Shown here: piece after piece, positions 1-11,124 of the stretch
How the letters are laid out: each line of letters starts with the position of its first letter
Position numbering within the stretch: the first letter of the stretch is position 1
Source: Pandoraea bronchicola
Lineage (GTDB): Bacteria > Pseudomonadota > Gammaproteobacteria > Burkholderiales > Burkholderiaceae
Length of the DNA: 64,000 nucleotides
Reading direction: 5' to 3'
Assembly: GCF_902459805.1 (NCBI RefSeq)
Contig: NZ_CABPST010000015.1
Span: 83,079-147,078, forward strand
Made by a program: the position numbers and the translations under genes
Notes under the pieces: generated by a model
What the model was told of the DNA's origin: nothing
Databases searched by the model: none
The model's input: the letters and a program-made list of their open reading frames with translations, nothing else

Positions 1-3000
1 TGCGTCCGAGACCTTGCCGTCGTAGCCGAAGCGGCTCTTGAGCCACGCCACGAGTTCGTCGCCATAGGCGTGTACGACCTTGCCGCTGTCGGCAAGCGGC
101 GCGCCGCTCGCGAGTTGATTGGCCGGGTCGAAATACAGGCGGGCGAATCGCGTGTAGTCCGGGCCATTGGTCCCCACGCCCGCGAGCACCGAGACTCCCG
201 CACCGCCGTTGGTGTTCGCCAGATGCGTGACATCCCCGATGCTTTGCAACTGGCCGTAGTAGCCCTGATAGACGTCGCGTCCCGCCTGAACCTGAAGCAA
301 TCCGGGGCCGACGACGCTCGCCGACTGATAAATGATGTCGCGCCCGGCCTGCATCAATGAGACGTCACTGGCCGATTGATTAAGGAACGTGCTCGGCACC
401 GTGCCGGTGCCCACGATGTCGCGGCCAGCAATGACCTCGAACGGCTTGGCGGCGACATACCAAATGCCGTGATCCGGGACGAATCCGCTTGATGACGTCC
501 GGTTGCGGATGACCGACGTTCCGATCTGCAAGTCGTCGATATCGATGCCCGCATAGATCTGCGCGGGCGCAGCATCCTGCGCGTGCAGGTTCCCGGACGG
601 ATAGTCCTCGCCGAACGCCAGCGGACTGGCCGAATTGACGCGTATTCCGGCGCTGATGGTGGCGTTTGTCAGCGCCGTGGGGTTGAAGCCGTTAATCGAA
701 GAGAAGAACGGATGGGCCGGCGTTGCCAGGCTCGCGTAGTCTGCGCCCGACATCGATATCGACAGACCGCCGCCGTAAATCGACCCGGCCGAGAGCACCC
801 GAAGCTGCCCGATCGGCGACGGCGTCAGTTCGATCGAACCGTCACCGAACCGGATATCGCCGTTGAGCGATGCAACGCTCAGGCTGCCCGGATAGAAGCC
901 CTGCGCGTTCTGCTTGTCGCTGTCGCTGGCCCCTGACAAGGGCGCAACGTCGCCACCGGCCGAGAGGAGGTTGAGCGCCGTGGACGGCGTCCACAGACTG
1001 AACTTCGTGAAGCCGCTCTTCGTCACGGCGCCCGATGCATTCGTGTAATACCCCCCTGCGATATCGGTGAGAATCGACATGCCCGCGTCGCCCGCCCCAC
1101 CGAGTACCAGATCCCCTCGCGCGGTAACGTTCGCGATGCCGTCGCCGGTCAGCACGGTCGGCCCCTTGGTTCGCGACGTCAGCTTGATCGCGTTGGGATC
1201 GGAAGCGCGCGGATCGTACGTGGTCCAGTTGACGCCGCGCGTCTCCACGGCGATGCTGCCGACCGAACCGGCATTCACCGACGTATTGCCGCGCAATGCG
1301 CTCAGCGAACCGTAGTAGTCTCGGGCGAAGCCGGCGGCGGCTATCGGGGGCGCCCCGTTGAGCATGCCGCCGACCTTGAGCGTGAGATCACCGCCGCCGG
1401 TCTGCACGAGTGAGCCGTCGGCGAGCACTCGGCCCGTCGATGCCACGGCAAGATCAAGGCCCGTTGAGACGAGCCCCCCCTCCATTACCGAGGTGACGCC
1501 CGCGTCGCGGCCGGCAGTCACCGTCAGGTTGCCGCCGCCCAGCGTGCCGATCCCCTGGAAGCCGATGAGTTGCAGGCCGGTCGTGTAGGCGTCCGTCTTC
1601 GCGAGCGAGCCGAAGTTGATCGACCACGCGGTCGGATCCGTTGTTGCGCCGCCACCGCCCTGCCGGTTCAGCCAGTTCCCCACCAGATTACTGTTCACGT
1701 AGCGCAGCGGGTTGTTCATCATCTGGATGTTGCCGGTCACGTCCTGCTGCGCCTGAAGCAACAGATCGCCGCCGTGCTCCGTGTACCAGGCCTGAATCAG
1801 GTTGCCGGTCGCCATGCCGGGCAGGTTGTACGGATTGTGGCCGTCAGCAGCCAGAATCGGCGCCGCCTGCGTGCCCGCCGTATAGACGCCATACGGCGTC
1901 GCTTCGCTGAAGCTGCCCCCGGCGAGCAGGTCGAGGCCGCCCGTGCCGGTACGCAGCACACTGAAGAACGTGCCGGTCTGCGACGGGTCGTAGACACTGT
2001 CGCTCAGCGTGAGATTGCCGCTGCCGCCCAGCGCCGCCACCGGCAGCAACGTGCGTTGGTCGGCGCCCGTCAGATCGGCACCGGCCACCAGGCGCAGCGA
2101 CGCCGAGCGCACGCCGGGCGCGAGCATGGCGGCGCGCGCCGATGTGGCCGAGGCGGCGGGCGAACCGGGGTCCGTCTGAAGCTGCAGACTGTTCGCCGCC
2201 GACGTTTCGGCCCCCACGGGTACGTACAACTTGGTCAATTTCGTGCCGTAAGGAATCACCGTTCCGCTGGCATAAGTCGTACCGTCGGCCGACATCGGCC
2301 GGAACGGTGCCGGCAAGGCACCTCCCGTATTCAGCGTAGGCACAACCCAACCGGCAGCGTCGCTCACTTCCATCACGTTGCTCGGGAGCAACTTCCAGAG
2401 TATTGGGCCCTGCTTTGCGAAGTGCGCTGTATCAGTAGAGAACGTCGTGGGCGTCACCGCCGAGAAGACCGGTGCTCCCGCCGCAGTGCCCGTAAAGCCA
2501 TCTGAGATGCTGCCGTCGACCCTCAGATTGCCGCCGGCACGCATCACGAGCGCCATTGGCTCGCCCGCGCCGTACGTTGCCGACGACGGATCGCGATCAG
2601 CCCCCGGGCCGTAGCGGTATTTCGCGAGATCGATGTCGCCCGAGGTGGCGAGGTCGCCCAGCGAAGCGATCTGCACACCGGGGCGCAGGTGATACACGTT
2701 GCCGTAGGCTGCAAGACCCGCCGTGCGCGCCGTCAGCGCGCCGTTGCCCGTCGCAGTGTTGATGAATGCGGTGCTCGCGGCGTCGTAGCCGTCCAGCGTG
2801 CTCTGCGTGACGACGCTGCCCGACGGCAACGTGTACGTCCACACACCGTTCAACGCCACGCTATCGGCACCGCGAATCGTCAGCGGACCTGCGGCGTCGA
2901 TCGCGATATCGCCCGACGTCTCCGCCGTGCGCATGGCATTCAGAATGATGTCGCCGTAGTGCTTCGCCCCCGGAGTGCTCATGTCGATGGTGGCTCCCGG

Positions 3001-6000
3001 CGCGAGTGTGAGCGTGCCACCGGCAGCCGTGAGTTCGACATGCCCGCGATTCTTCGCTTCGATGGGCACGCCGTAGCTGTCGACCTGCAAGATCGTGCCG
3101 TGCGCGTCGAGCACGGCGCTGCTGCCGAGTGTCAGTCCGTTGCCGCCCGACAGACGAATGGTGCCCGGAGCGGCGCCCGACGCGTCGACGGTGCCGTTCA
3201 CCGTCAGCGTGCCACCGTCGGCCGAAATGCCGATGTTGTGCGCCTTCACACCATCGCCGACCACCAGATCGCCAAGCTTCTGATCGAAGCTGCGTGACGC
3301 GAAGAAGCCACCCTGTGTGAGCGACGCATTCAGTCCGCCGAAGTCCGCGAAGGTGCCGGCCGTGGCGCCGAACGCCCCGCTGGTGAAACCATCGTCGGCC
3401 TTGCCCAGCAGGCTGCCGCCCAACGACAGCGTCCCCTTGGCCGCGTCGAACGACACGGTGCCCGCATCGGCCTGCTTCGCCGACACGTCGACGACCGAGC
3501 CCGCCAATTGACGGAGGTTGCCTTGCGCGCTCCTGAAGCTTGCGGTGCCGCCGAAGCCATACGCTGTCGCCGTCTGGATCCCTGTCGGCTGGCCGCTCAG
3601 GTCGATGCGGCTGGTGCCGTCGAGCACGATGTCGTTCGCCGCGTCGACCGCCAGCTTGCCGCTCGGCAGGAGCACCGTGCTGCCGAGATTCACGTTGTTG
3701 CCGGACAGATCGATCTCGGCGCCAGCGACGGTCGTCGTTGCCGTAGCCGGTGCCGCGCCCGCCGGCGCGACGACGCTCAGCGTGCCGCCCGCCGTGTAGT
3801 TCATGATCGACTTCGCCGCACCGGTGAGCAACGGCGTGGTGAGCGTGAGATTGCCGCCCGTGCCGCTCTGACCGAAGACGTCGCCCGCTTGCGTGCTGGG
3901 TGCCTGATAGACGTACAGCGCGCCGCGTCCGGCCGAGACGATCCTGTCGCTCGCAGCGAAGTTGATGTCGTTGAAGCCGTAGATCGTGCGCGTGACGTTG
4001 GATGTGTCGAGCGTCTCGACATGACCGAGATCGATCTCCTTCGCGATGAATTGCAGTGACCCATTCCCGCTGCCCGGGCCACCGGCGGCAATCGCCGGTG
4101 CACCGACACCTTGCACACCGTTCCACGTGATGCGATCGGCCGCCACGACCGCCTGATCGCCCGCAGCACCGACGCCGTAGATGGCCGAGGCATTGAGCAC
4201 CAGATTGACGCCCGTCCCGCGCGTATCGAGACCGTTGCTGCCGAACAGGTTGATCGAGTTCGCGGTGCTCAGTGTGAGCCGTTGCAACGCGGGCGCACCG
4301 TGCGTCGGGTCGCCTTGCAGTAGCGTGTTGAGTACCGATTGGTCGAACACTACGCCCGCCGGATTGCCTGCGGCCGCGACTTGCGCGGCGTCACCCACGT
4401 TCAAAGTGCCCACTGCCAGCGCAATATTGCGTGCGCCGAAGCGCGCGCTGTCGTCGATATACGACGCGCCGTTGGTGGCGAACGCCAGCGTTCCCTCGGC
4501 ATACAGGCCCGAGCCTGCACCGATGTTGATCGATCCGGCGCTCTGCGACGATCCGAGGAACTGGATGTCACCGTTGGACAACGCCAACACGCTCGCAGTC
4601 CCCGGGGAAAACAGCATGCCGGTCGAGGCGGTATCGAAGGTCGCCGGACCGCGCCCGATCGTCGTCAGCGTCACGCCGTTGCCGATGTTCAGGTTGTTGC
4701 CGACGAGGTAGATTTCCCCCGCGCTCAGCGTCACACCGTCACGCACGTAGAGATCGTTCGCCTGAGGGCTCGTTTGAAACACGAAGACGCCATTGATCGG
4801 GCCAACCGTGCCGTTAATACTCAGTCGCGGCGCACCAATGGCGTTCAGGGACGCGGCATTGACCGACAGCCCATTGAAGCCCGGCGTCACATCGCCGGTC
4901 GTAATCTCGCCGATGTTGAGCACGGCCACCTGCCCCGCCACACCGCCGGCCGCAGGCTGGAACAGTGCCTTACCGTTGAATGACAGCACACTCGTCGACG
5001 GCATCGGGTCCGGCGCATACGGCACGTCGAAGGTGAACCCGAGCCCCTTGCCGTCGCGGGGCAACATGGACGCCAGGCCGCCGAACTGCCGGACCTGCGC
5101 GGTCATGAAGTCGGCGTAGCTCTGCTCGTTGTACTGCGAGTACTTGCGCACCGCCGTGCCGGGTGTGACGAGCACGGTCGAGGGCAACTGGCTGCGTGCC
5201 GACGTGTTGGCGATGCTCGTGTAACCGGACACCAGATACGTGCCGTTACCGGCAGCCGTCGCGAGCGCAGGCAGATTCTGTCCGGTGCCACCGATTTCGA
5301 CGCGGTACGCGCCCGGCAACAGCGCGTAGTTCGACGGCAGCAGCGTGTACGTCCCTGCGGGCAGGCCGGGCACACCGTCACCGATCGTGACGCGTTGCCC
5401 CACCGCAGGATCGCCCGCGCCGTTCTCCGCGGCGATGGGGGCGTAGTCGGACGTGTAGCCCGGCACGATGGCATACACCTTGTCGCTCGCCTTACTGAGC
5501 TTCATCGTCGGGTTAGCGTTCACCAGCGGCGTGTTTAGCACGTTGACAGAGCCGCCGCGCCCCGCGACGAAGCCTGCCCCCGCAATCGCGCCGCCGCCCG
5601 ACAGGTCGAGCACCGCGCCGCTGTCGACGCGCATCGTCAGTCCTTCGACCGAAATGCCCGAGCCGCCTGCCGTATAGGTGAGCCCGATGCCGTTGCCGAT
5701 GAGCGGTGCGAGCGCCGTGCCGTTGTACGTATAGGTCACGCCATCGACGGTCCCGCCATATGGCACAGTCATGCCATCCATGGACACGGACGTCAGACTG
5801 CCTGGCAGGAATTCGATGTCCTTGGTATAGACCGATGCCCCTTGCAACGCGGCCGTCGTCGGGCCGATCAGCAGCTTGCCGAACGGCGCGCGCAACACCC
5901 CGCCCTGACGAATGTTCGGGGCCGACAGGAACAGCATGCCGAAGACGGACAGCGGTGCGTCGGGTGTGACAGCCGTGGTGCGCCCGAGGGTCAGCGTGCC

Positions 6001-9000
6001 CGCGAAGTCGCTGTTGCGCTGCTGCCCCGCGACGATGTTCGCCACCGCACCGGTGGTCGGATACACCTGTGCGGCTTCAAGGTCCATATCCCACGAGGTG
6101 ATCAACGTGGTGCCCTGCTGCATCGACGGCGTCGGCAGGAAGCGAGTGTCGCCCTGGCTGACGAGGCGTGTGTTACGGAAGCCCGGCGACGACGTATCGA
6201 CGTTGACGTAATTCACCGAGTCGTAATAGCCGCTGTACGACGAGAAGACCACCGGCCCTTGCACGTCGATGAGGTTGGCATCGATCTCGAACGTCGCCGT
6301 CGTCGGACGCCCCGAGGCGCCGGGATTCGCGATCGAACCACTGCGCACCCCGTCCGGCGGAGCAACGCGCGTGCCGCTAAGCAGGACATACGGGGCCGCC
6401 AGACGCACCGTATTGCCGGTAGCCTTCGCGGCCGGATCGTCACCCGCCACCAACGGCTCGCCGGAGGTATAGGCGTTGGCGTTGAGCTTGAGGCTCTTGT
6501 CGAGGGCGAGCGATACGTCGCCCTTGAACATCATGTAATCGCCTGACGTTAGCGAGAGCGAGCTGAAGCCGCCGCCCTTGACCATGTCGGCGCTCACGCT
6601 CGTGCGGCCCAGGGGCAACGCCGCGACCGGTGCACCCGGGCCGCTCAGGTCAGGGGCCTCCTGGCGCGACTGCGTCACCGTGAGTGTGCTCGGCACAAGC
6701 ACGCTGCTTGGTATCAGACCCGCCTGGTCCGGGTAGAACGGCGTGAGCATCGACACGGAGAGGTCGCCGCCCGAGGCACCGGCGCCCCCTGAGAACGCGT
6801 GCAGATTGCCGTCGAGATAGCTGCCTGCGAAGGAACTCACGGCAATCGCGCCGCCGTTGGACACGCGCGACATGCGGCCGCTGGCGTTGGCCGGTTGGCC
6901 CGCCACCGTCGCGGTGTCTACCGGCACGCTGGCGCCATCGGCATTGAGCTCCGCCCCCGGACGAATCACGACGAACGACGTACCGCCACTCAGGTTGATG
7001 GTGCCGCCGTCGAACACGGTGCCGTAGGTACGTCCGTTGGTGTCAAGTGCGGTATAGCCGAGTCCCGAGACATCGAGCTTCGCGTTTGGGCCAAGCCAGA
7101 GCGAGGTGCCGCGAACGACGCCGTTCTCGTCGAAGTTGCGCGACGTGTCGAACGTGCCATCGGCATCGCCGATGAGATTGATCTTGCCCGCACGTGCGTT
7201 CAATGCGCCGTCGACCGTGATCTGACCGAAGCCGTCGAGCGTGATGCTCTGTCCCGGATCGACCGTAATCGACGCCCCCGGTGCGATGGCGACGGTGCCC
7301 CCCGTCGGATTGCCTTGCTCGTCCTTGATTAGCGAGCGCAGCGCGATGCTCGCGCCCGCGCGTTGCAAGATCGTATCGGTCTGCGGATTTTCCGCGAACA
7401 GCGGCGGCGTCCACAGGGCCATCGCTTTCGACGGATCGCTGCCGGTCACGGCCTTCATACTGTCGGCCGTGAAGCGGTAGACGGGCATGACCGGCGCGAG
7501 GGCCACGCCGTTGTCGACGCGCACGCCGTGTCCGCCATTGATGTCGTAGTTGGCGAAGCCCGCGTTGAACAGCGAACTCCCGCTGCCCGATGTGCCCGTG
7601 TTGAAGGTCGGCACTGGCGTGACGGCGATCGTCTGCGCGAGCGACGTGCCTGCCGGCAGGATGGCCCCCACGTCGTAGGTCTTCGGCACCGACACCACCG
7701 AGCCCGCGGTGAAGACGAACTGATAGGGATTGACCGGTATGCCGTTCGGGAAGACGTTCGACGGCACGACCGTGCCCTTCGCGAATGTCCCGGTGCCGCC
7801 CCATCCCGAGAGGACGGTTCCTGCGGGGATCGTATCCCCGGCGAAGTAGTAGAGGTCCTGGTTATTGAGGTCCTTCGACTTGAAAATGAGCCCCGTCGGC
7901 ACGACCCAATCCCTCAGGGTCGCGCCGGTCGGCAACGCTGACATCGAGATGTCGGCCAGGATCGGCGTGTCGTAGACCATCGTCGTGTGCTTTTCGACGA
8001 GATCCATCGGCAGCGGTGTCCCCGCGGGGATAGTCAGCGTCTGGGCGAGCTTCACCGACACGGGGGCCGGCGTGCCTGCCGCGAGCGTACCGCCCGCTAC
8101 ACCGGCGCTATTACCGATCAGAATGCTGTCGGGGGTGGAGAGCGTCAACGTGCCGCCGCCATTTACGCCGTAGGCCACCACGGTGCCGTCGAAGGTCAGC
8201 GTGCCGACGCTCTTGCCAACGATGCTATCTCCCGCGATCAGCGTCACGTTACCGCCCGTGCCGCCCTTCGTCTTACCGCCCGCGAGAATCGCACCGCCCG
8301 AGGACACATCGATCACACTGCCGCTGCCGATGGTCAGGTCGCCAGTCGAATCGAATGTGACGCTGCCGCCATTGAGATAGGCGACCTGCGACGTGGTATC
8401 CGGGTCGAGCGCGGCATTCACCCAGACGCCACGTGTGCTGATGCGGTAACCGGGCGCGAGCGTCAGGTGCACGGCGCCGTCAGCCGGGACAAGTGCCGTT
8501 GCGTACTGATCGCCGGCCTTGAGGAACTGGTTGGAGATGTTGACCGTGCCGCCCGGTGCGAAGAGGTTCGCCATCACGTCGACGGCGGGCGCCGACAGCG
8601 CCAGACGTCCACCATTGTCGAGCTGAAGATCGGAGCGCACGCCAATGGTACCGGCCGTCACCAGATCGATCTCGCCGAAGCGAGTCTGATTCAATCGTGA
8701 GGCATCGAGCCACACCGTGTTCTTGCGGGTATCCGCGAGCGTGTCGCCCACACTCATCCCGTTGGTGATGTCGTTGATGTCGCCGATCACGACATCCGTC
8801 GCGAACGCGTTCGTGCGCCCCAGCCCCATGTACTGACCGAGTGTCAGCGACGCAGCACGCGCAACGGCGAACTGGCTGAGTGTGTAGCCGTCGGTGAGCC
8901 CGGACGGACGTGCCTGCGTCTGCACCGGGCCGGTGTAGACGTTGGCGACGACGTCGCCCTCGAGCACGGCCGTCGGCGCCGAGATCGACAGACGGCCCGC

Positions 9001-11124
9001 GTCGCGCCCGACCGTGTAGCCGTTCTGCAGTACGCGCGTGGACGCGATGAGCGGGCTGGCGTACGACTCGGTCAGGTTCTTGCCCCAACGCTCGTGTTCC
9101 ACCTCGAAGCCGCTGTAGACACCGGTGTAGATCAGGTTCGATGGCGCGGTGTTGACGTTGTAGAGCTGACCGTCTACCCCCTTGAGCCACGTCTGATTCA
9201 GATAGCCGGTCTGCACGTTGAGAGAGCCGCCCGACAGGTTGATGAGCGCCCCCTTCTGCGTCACCACCTCGTTGCCGCCAATGGTCACGGTGCCGCCCTG
9301 CGCGGCCCACTCCCCAATGCCGTGCGTCTGATTGGCCAGATAGCCGCCGACTTCCAGCAGACCGCCGGGGGTGTACCAGCGCTCGTTCGCATAGCCCCCG
9401 ACGGACGCCGGGACGTACACCAGTCGCCGGCGATCGATGTAGACGTTTGCATTGTTCAGTGCCGCGTTATCGCGGTTGCCCGGTGCGTCGCGCTGCTCGT
9501 TGCCTTGCACGTTGATTTTGACGTTGTTGCTGTCCATCGACAGCGAGACGCCGACCGCGCCGGAAACATCCAGTTGCGCCCCGTTTGCCACGAAACTGCG
9601 ACCCGTGGCGCTCACCGCCAGTTGACCGCCGGTGGCGAGCGTGAGCGAATTGCCCTGAAACTCGATATTGCCGCCGCTCACGATCTCGACGCGCGATTGA
9701 TCGCGTCGGTCGGAGAGTATCGACAAGTTGTCGAACAGTCCTGCTGCGCTCTGACGCCGGATAAGATCCTGAGCCGCAGAGTCCTGCATCAACGCGGTGC
9801 GTTGACTGTCGAGCGCCGTCGCTCCGTTGTCGCTGATGAGCACCGACGTGAGCGCGCCACTGCCCAGCGTCACCTTGCCCAGCGTGTCGCTTGCCGAGTT
9901 CAGCAGGTGAATCGTGCCACGCGTGTTGACCGTCGTCGTCGACACCGCCGTGCCCAGCTGCTGCACGTCGCGGCCCGCCAGCGTGATGTCGCCTTCGGAA
10001 GACATCAGCAAGCCGCTGCTCACTACCTTGCCTGCCGTACTCTGTGCCACGAACTGCGGCGAAATCTCGCTGCCTCGGGTCGTCGACGGCGTGTTCGCAT
10101 CCGTGCCCACGCCCTTGCGTATCACGAAGCTGTCGCCCGCGGCCAACGCCACCTGCCCTTGCGGCGTGACGATCGTGCCGGCGTTGCTCACTTGATTGCC
10201 GAGCAGCAACACGTAGCCGCCGCCTTGCGTCACCGACGTCGGCGTGCGGGTCGTGATATTCGCCCCCGCCTGCACTTCGACCTTGCCCAGCGCATCCGTG
10301 AACGTCGGCGTCGTGCCGTTTGCGCCATAGATTCCACCTGTCTGAAACTGCGCGTCGCTCATGCGAGCCGCCGCGACCACCAGGTTGCGCGTATCGACCT
10401 GACTCGTGCCGCCGAAGATCACACCGTTGCGGTTCAGGATCAGGACGGTGCCGTCACCGTGAATCTGCCCCTGAATCTGGCTCGGACGCGCCTGAGGATC
10501 GTTCACGCGATTGAGCACCGACCAGTCGCTTTGCTGCGCGAAGTTGACCGACGTCTTGCGCCCGACGTTGAACGTCTCCCAGTTCAGGATTGCCTTGTTA
10601 GTGGTTTGCTGAACAGTGACGTTGGTCGTGCCATTGGTGCTCGTTTGCGTTGGCGCCTGCGCGTTGATCCAGCCTTTGGTCAGGCTATTCGTGTCGACCT
10701 TCAGGCCGCCTTCGGTCAGACCGTCAGGGATCGTTGCATCGCCGTTTGCCGCAGCCGCTCGCGCATTGGCCTGTGCGGCCTGCATCGCCGCAATGTTCTG
10801 TGCGGCCGAGCCCAGATTCGCAATCGAGCGCTGCAACTGTGCGTTCGCCTGTTGCTGCTGCGCCGACGGGTCCGTGAGCGACGTGACCGGCATGCCGTTG
10901 GGCAAGCGTCCCGTCTGCGACGCTGTAGCCTGTGCAGCACCTCGTGCGGCGAACCATGCGTTGCTGAAGGCTTGCTGGGCGTGTGCGGCCCCCATGGTGC
11001 TGAGAAGCAACGTGATCGCCTGTGCGACGGGTGCCACCCTGCGCGGACGGCGTGCGCGTTCTTTGCCGTTTCTGCAACCGCTGCTTCGCATTGCCGTTGC
11101 CCCTTCGCGTCCACGCGTGCTCAT
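1..11124 (-). CDS. Giant filamentous-haemagglutinin-like adhesin (TpsA type, DUF3739 C-terminal region), partial
   Basis: Secreted two-partner-secretion adhesin. The minus-strand frame opens at the ATG at 11124 and I read no stop to the window edge: 3708 codons, C-terminus missing. Residues 1-49 are a long basic leader plus hydrophobic core ending AHA before Gln50, a Sec signal peptide of the extended TpsA kind. Residues about 130-350 match the haemagglutination-activity/TPS domain, with an NRNG turn (231-234, a variant of NPNG) followed by VIFGG. The rest is Gly/Thr/Ser/Asn/Ala-rich repetitive sequence expected of a beta-helix. The last several hundred residues, ending GDELVAWLKSRFGYDG, are like the DUF3739 region of large Burkholderia and Pseudomonas haemagglutinins such as PdtA. 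The TpsB transporter is not in the window. The gene lies directly downstream of a sigma/anti-sigma pair that probably controls it. An inner ATG at codon 12 is an alternative start. Confidence 0.93.
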   Translation of the reverse strand, partial: MSTRGREGATAMRSSGCRNGKERARRPRRVAPVAQAITLLLSTMGAAHAQQAFSNAWFAARGAAQATASQTGRLPNGMPVTSLTDPSAQQQQANAQLQRSIANLGSAAQNIAAMQAAQANARAAAANGDATIPDGLTEGGLKVDTNSLTKGWINAQAPTQTSTNGTTNVTVQQTTNKAILNWETFNVGRKTSVNFAQQSDWSVLNRVNDPQARPSQIQGQIHGDGTVLILNRNGVIFGGTSQVDTRNLVVAAARMSDAQFQTGGIYGANGTTPTFTDALGKVEVQAGANITTRTPTSVTQGGGYVLLLGNQVSNAGTIVTPQGQVALAAGDSFVIRKGVGTDANTPSTTRGSEISPQFVAQSTAGKVVSSGLLMSSEGDITLAGRDVQQLGTAVSTTTVNTRGTIHLLNSASDTLGKVTLGSGALTSVLISDNGATALDSQRTALMQDSAAQDLIRRQSAAGLFDNLSILSDRRDQSRVEIVSGGNIEFQGNSLTLATGGQLAVSATGRSFVANGAQLDVSGAVGVSLSMDSNNVKINVQGNEQRDAPGNRDNAALNNANVYIDRRRLVYVPASVGGYANERWYTPGGLLEVGGYLANQTHGIGEWAAQGGTVTIGGNEVVTQKGALINLSGGSLNVQTGYLNQTWLKGVDGQLYNVNTAPSNLIYTGVYSGFEVEHERWGKNLTESYASPLIASTRVLQNGYTVGRDAGRLSISAPTAVLEGDVVANVYTGPVQTQARPSGLTDGYTLSQFAVARAASLTLGQYMGLGRTNAFATDVVIGDINDITNGMSVGDTLADTRKNTVWLDASRLNQTRFGEIDLVTAGTIGVRSDLQLDNGGRLALSAPAVDVMANLFAPGGTVNISNQFLKAGDQYATALVPADGAVHLTLAPGYRISTRGVWVNAALDPDTTSQVAYLNGGSVTFDSTGDLTIGSGSVIDVSSGGAILAGGKTKGGTGGNVTLIAGDSIVGKSVGTLTFDGTVVAYGVNGGGTLTLSTPDSILIGNSAGVAGGTLAAGTPAPVSVKLAQTLTIPAGTPLPMDLVEKHTTMVYDTPILADISMSALPTGATLRDWVVPTGLIFKSKDLNNQDLYYFAGDTIPAGTVLSGWGGTGTFAKGTVVPSNVFPNGIPVNPYQFVFTAGSVVSVPKTYDVGAILPAGTSLAQTIAVTPVPTFNTGTSGSGSSLFNAGFANYDINGGHGVRVDNGVALAPVMPVYRFTADSMKAVTGSDPSKAMALWTPPLFAENPQTDTILQRAGASIALRSLIKDEQGNPTGGTVAIAPGASITVDPGQSITLDGFGQITVDGALNARAGKINLIGDADGTFDTSRNFDENGVVRGTSLWLGPNAKLDVSGLGYTALDTNGRTYGTVFDGGTINLSGGTSFVVIRPGAELNADGASVPVDTATVAGQPANASGRMSRVSNGGAIAVSSFAGSYLDGNLHAFSGGAGASGGDLSVSMLTPFYPDQAGLIPSSVLVPSTLTVTQSRQEAPDLSGPGAPVAALPLGRTSVSADMVKGGGFSSLSLTSGDYMMFKGDVSLALDKSLKLNANAYTSGEPLVAGDDPAAKATGNTVRLAAPYVLLSGTRVAPPDGVRSGSIANPGASGRPTTATFEIDANLIDVQGPVVFSSYSGYYDSVNYVNVDTSSPGFRNTRLVSQGDTRFLPTPSMQQGTTLITSWDMDLEAAQVYPTTGAVANIVAGQQRNSDFAGTLTLGRTTAVTPDAPLSVFGMLFLSAPNIRQGGVLRAPFGKLLIGPTTAALQGASVYTKDIEFLPGSLTSVSMDGMTVPYGGTVDGVTYTYNGTALAPLIGNGIGLTYTAGGSGISVEGLTMRVDSGAVLDLSGGGAIAGAGFVAGRGGSVNVLNTPLVNANPTMKLSKASDKVYAIVPGYTSDYAPIAAENGAGDPAVGQRVTIGDGVPGLPAGTYTLLPSNYALLPGAYRVEIGGTGQNLPALATAAGNGTYLVSGYTSIANTSARSQLPSTVLVTPGTAVRKYSQYNEQSYADFMTAQVRQFGGLASMLPRDGKGLGFTFDVPYAPDPMPSTSVLSFNGKALFQPAAGGVAGQVAVLNIGEITTGDVTPGFNGLSVNAASLNAIGAPRLSINGTVGPINGVFVFQTSPQANDLYVRDGVTLSAGEIYLVGNNLNIGNGVTLTTIGRGPATFDTASTGMLFSPGTASVLALSNGDIQFLGSSQSAGSINIGAGSGLYAEGTLAFATNGASYIDDSARFGARNIALAVGTLNVGDAAQVAAAGNPAGVVFDQSVLNTLLQGDPTHGAPALQRLTLSTANSINLFGSNGLDTRGTGVNLVLNASAIYGVGAAGDQAVVAADRITWNGVQGVGAPAIAAGGPGSGNGSLQFIAKEIDLGHVETLDTSNVTRTIYGFNDINFAASDRIVSAGRGALYVYQAPSTQAGDVFGQSGTGGNLTLTTPLLTGAAKSIMNYTAGGTLSVVAPAGAAPATATTTVAGAEIDLSGNNVNLGSTVLLPSGKLAVDAANDIVLDGTSRIDLSGQPTGIQTATAYGFGGTASFRSAQGNLRQLAGSVVDVSAKQADAGTVSFDAAKGTLSLGGSLLGKADDGFTSGAFGATAGTFADFGGLNASLTQGGFFASRSFDQKLGDLVVGDGVKAHNIGISADGGTLTVNGTVDASGAAPGTIRLSGGNGLTLGSSAVLDAHGTILQVDSYGVPIEAKNRGHVELTAAGGTLTLAPGATIDMSTPGAKHYGDIILNAMRTAETSGDIAIDAAGPLTIRGADSVALNGVWTYTLPSGSVVTQSTLDGYDAASTAFINTATGNGALTARTAGLAAYGNVYHLRPGVQIASLGDLATSGDIDLAKYRYGPGADRDPSSATYGAGEPMALVMRAGGNLRVDGSISDGFTGTAAGAPVFSAVTPTTFSTDTAHFAKQGPILWKLLPSNVMEVSDAAGWVVPTLNTGGALPAPFRPMSADGTTYASGTVIPYGTKLTKLYVPVGAETSAANSLQLQTDPGSPAASATSARAAMLAPGVRSASLRLVAGADLTGADQRTLLPVAALGGSGNLTLSDSVYDPSQTGTFFSVLRTGTGGLDLLAGGSFSEATPYGVYTAGTQAAPILAADGHNPYNLPGMATGNLIQAWYTEHGGDLLLQAQQDVTGNIQMMNNPLRYVNSNLVGNWLNRQGGGGATTDPTAWSINFGSLAKTDAYTTGLQLIGFQGIGTLGGGNLTVTAGRDAGVTSVMEGGLVSTGLDLAVASTGRVLADGSLVQTGGGDLTLKVGGMLNGAPPIAAAGFARDYYGSLSALRGNTSVNAGSVGSIAVETRGVNWTTYDPRASDPNAIKLTSRTKGPTVLTGDGIANVTARGDLVLGGAGDAGMSILTDIAGGYYTNASGAVTKSGFTKFSLWTPSTALNLLSAGGDVAPLSGASDSDKQNAQGFYPGSLSVASLNGDIRFGDGSIELTPSPIGQLRVLSAGSIYGGGLSISMSGADYASLATPAHPFFSSINGFNPTALTNATISAGIRVNSASPLAFGEDYPSGNLHAQDAAPAQIYAGIDIDDLQIGTSVIRNRTSSSGFVPDHGIWYVAAKPFEVIAGRDIVGTGTVPSTFLNQSASDVSLMQAGRDIIYQSASVVGPGLLQVQAGRDVYQGYYGQLQSIGDVTHLANTNGGAGVSVLAGVGTNGPDYTRFARLYFDPANQLASGAPLADSGKVVHAYGDELVAWLKSRFGYDGKVSDA

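Noticed and set aside
1570-2505. 311-codon plus-strand frame
   Set aside because: Antisense shadow of the adhesin repeats, Arg-rich composition.
2861-4126. 421-codon open frame on the minus strand
   Set aside because: Overlaps the adhesin coding frame in another phase; Arg/His-rich and without family.
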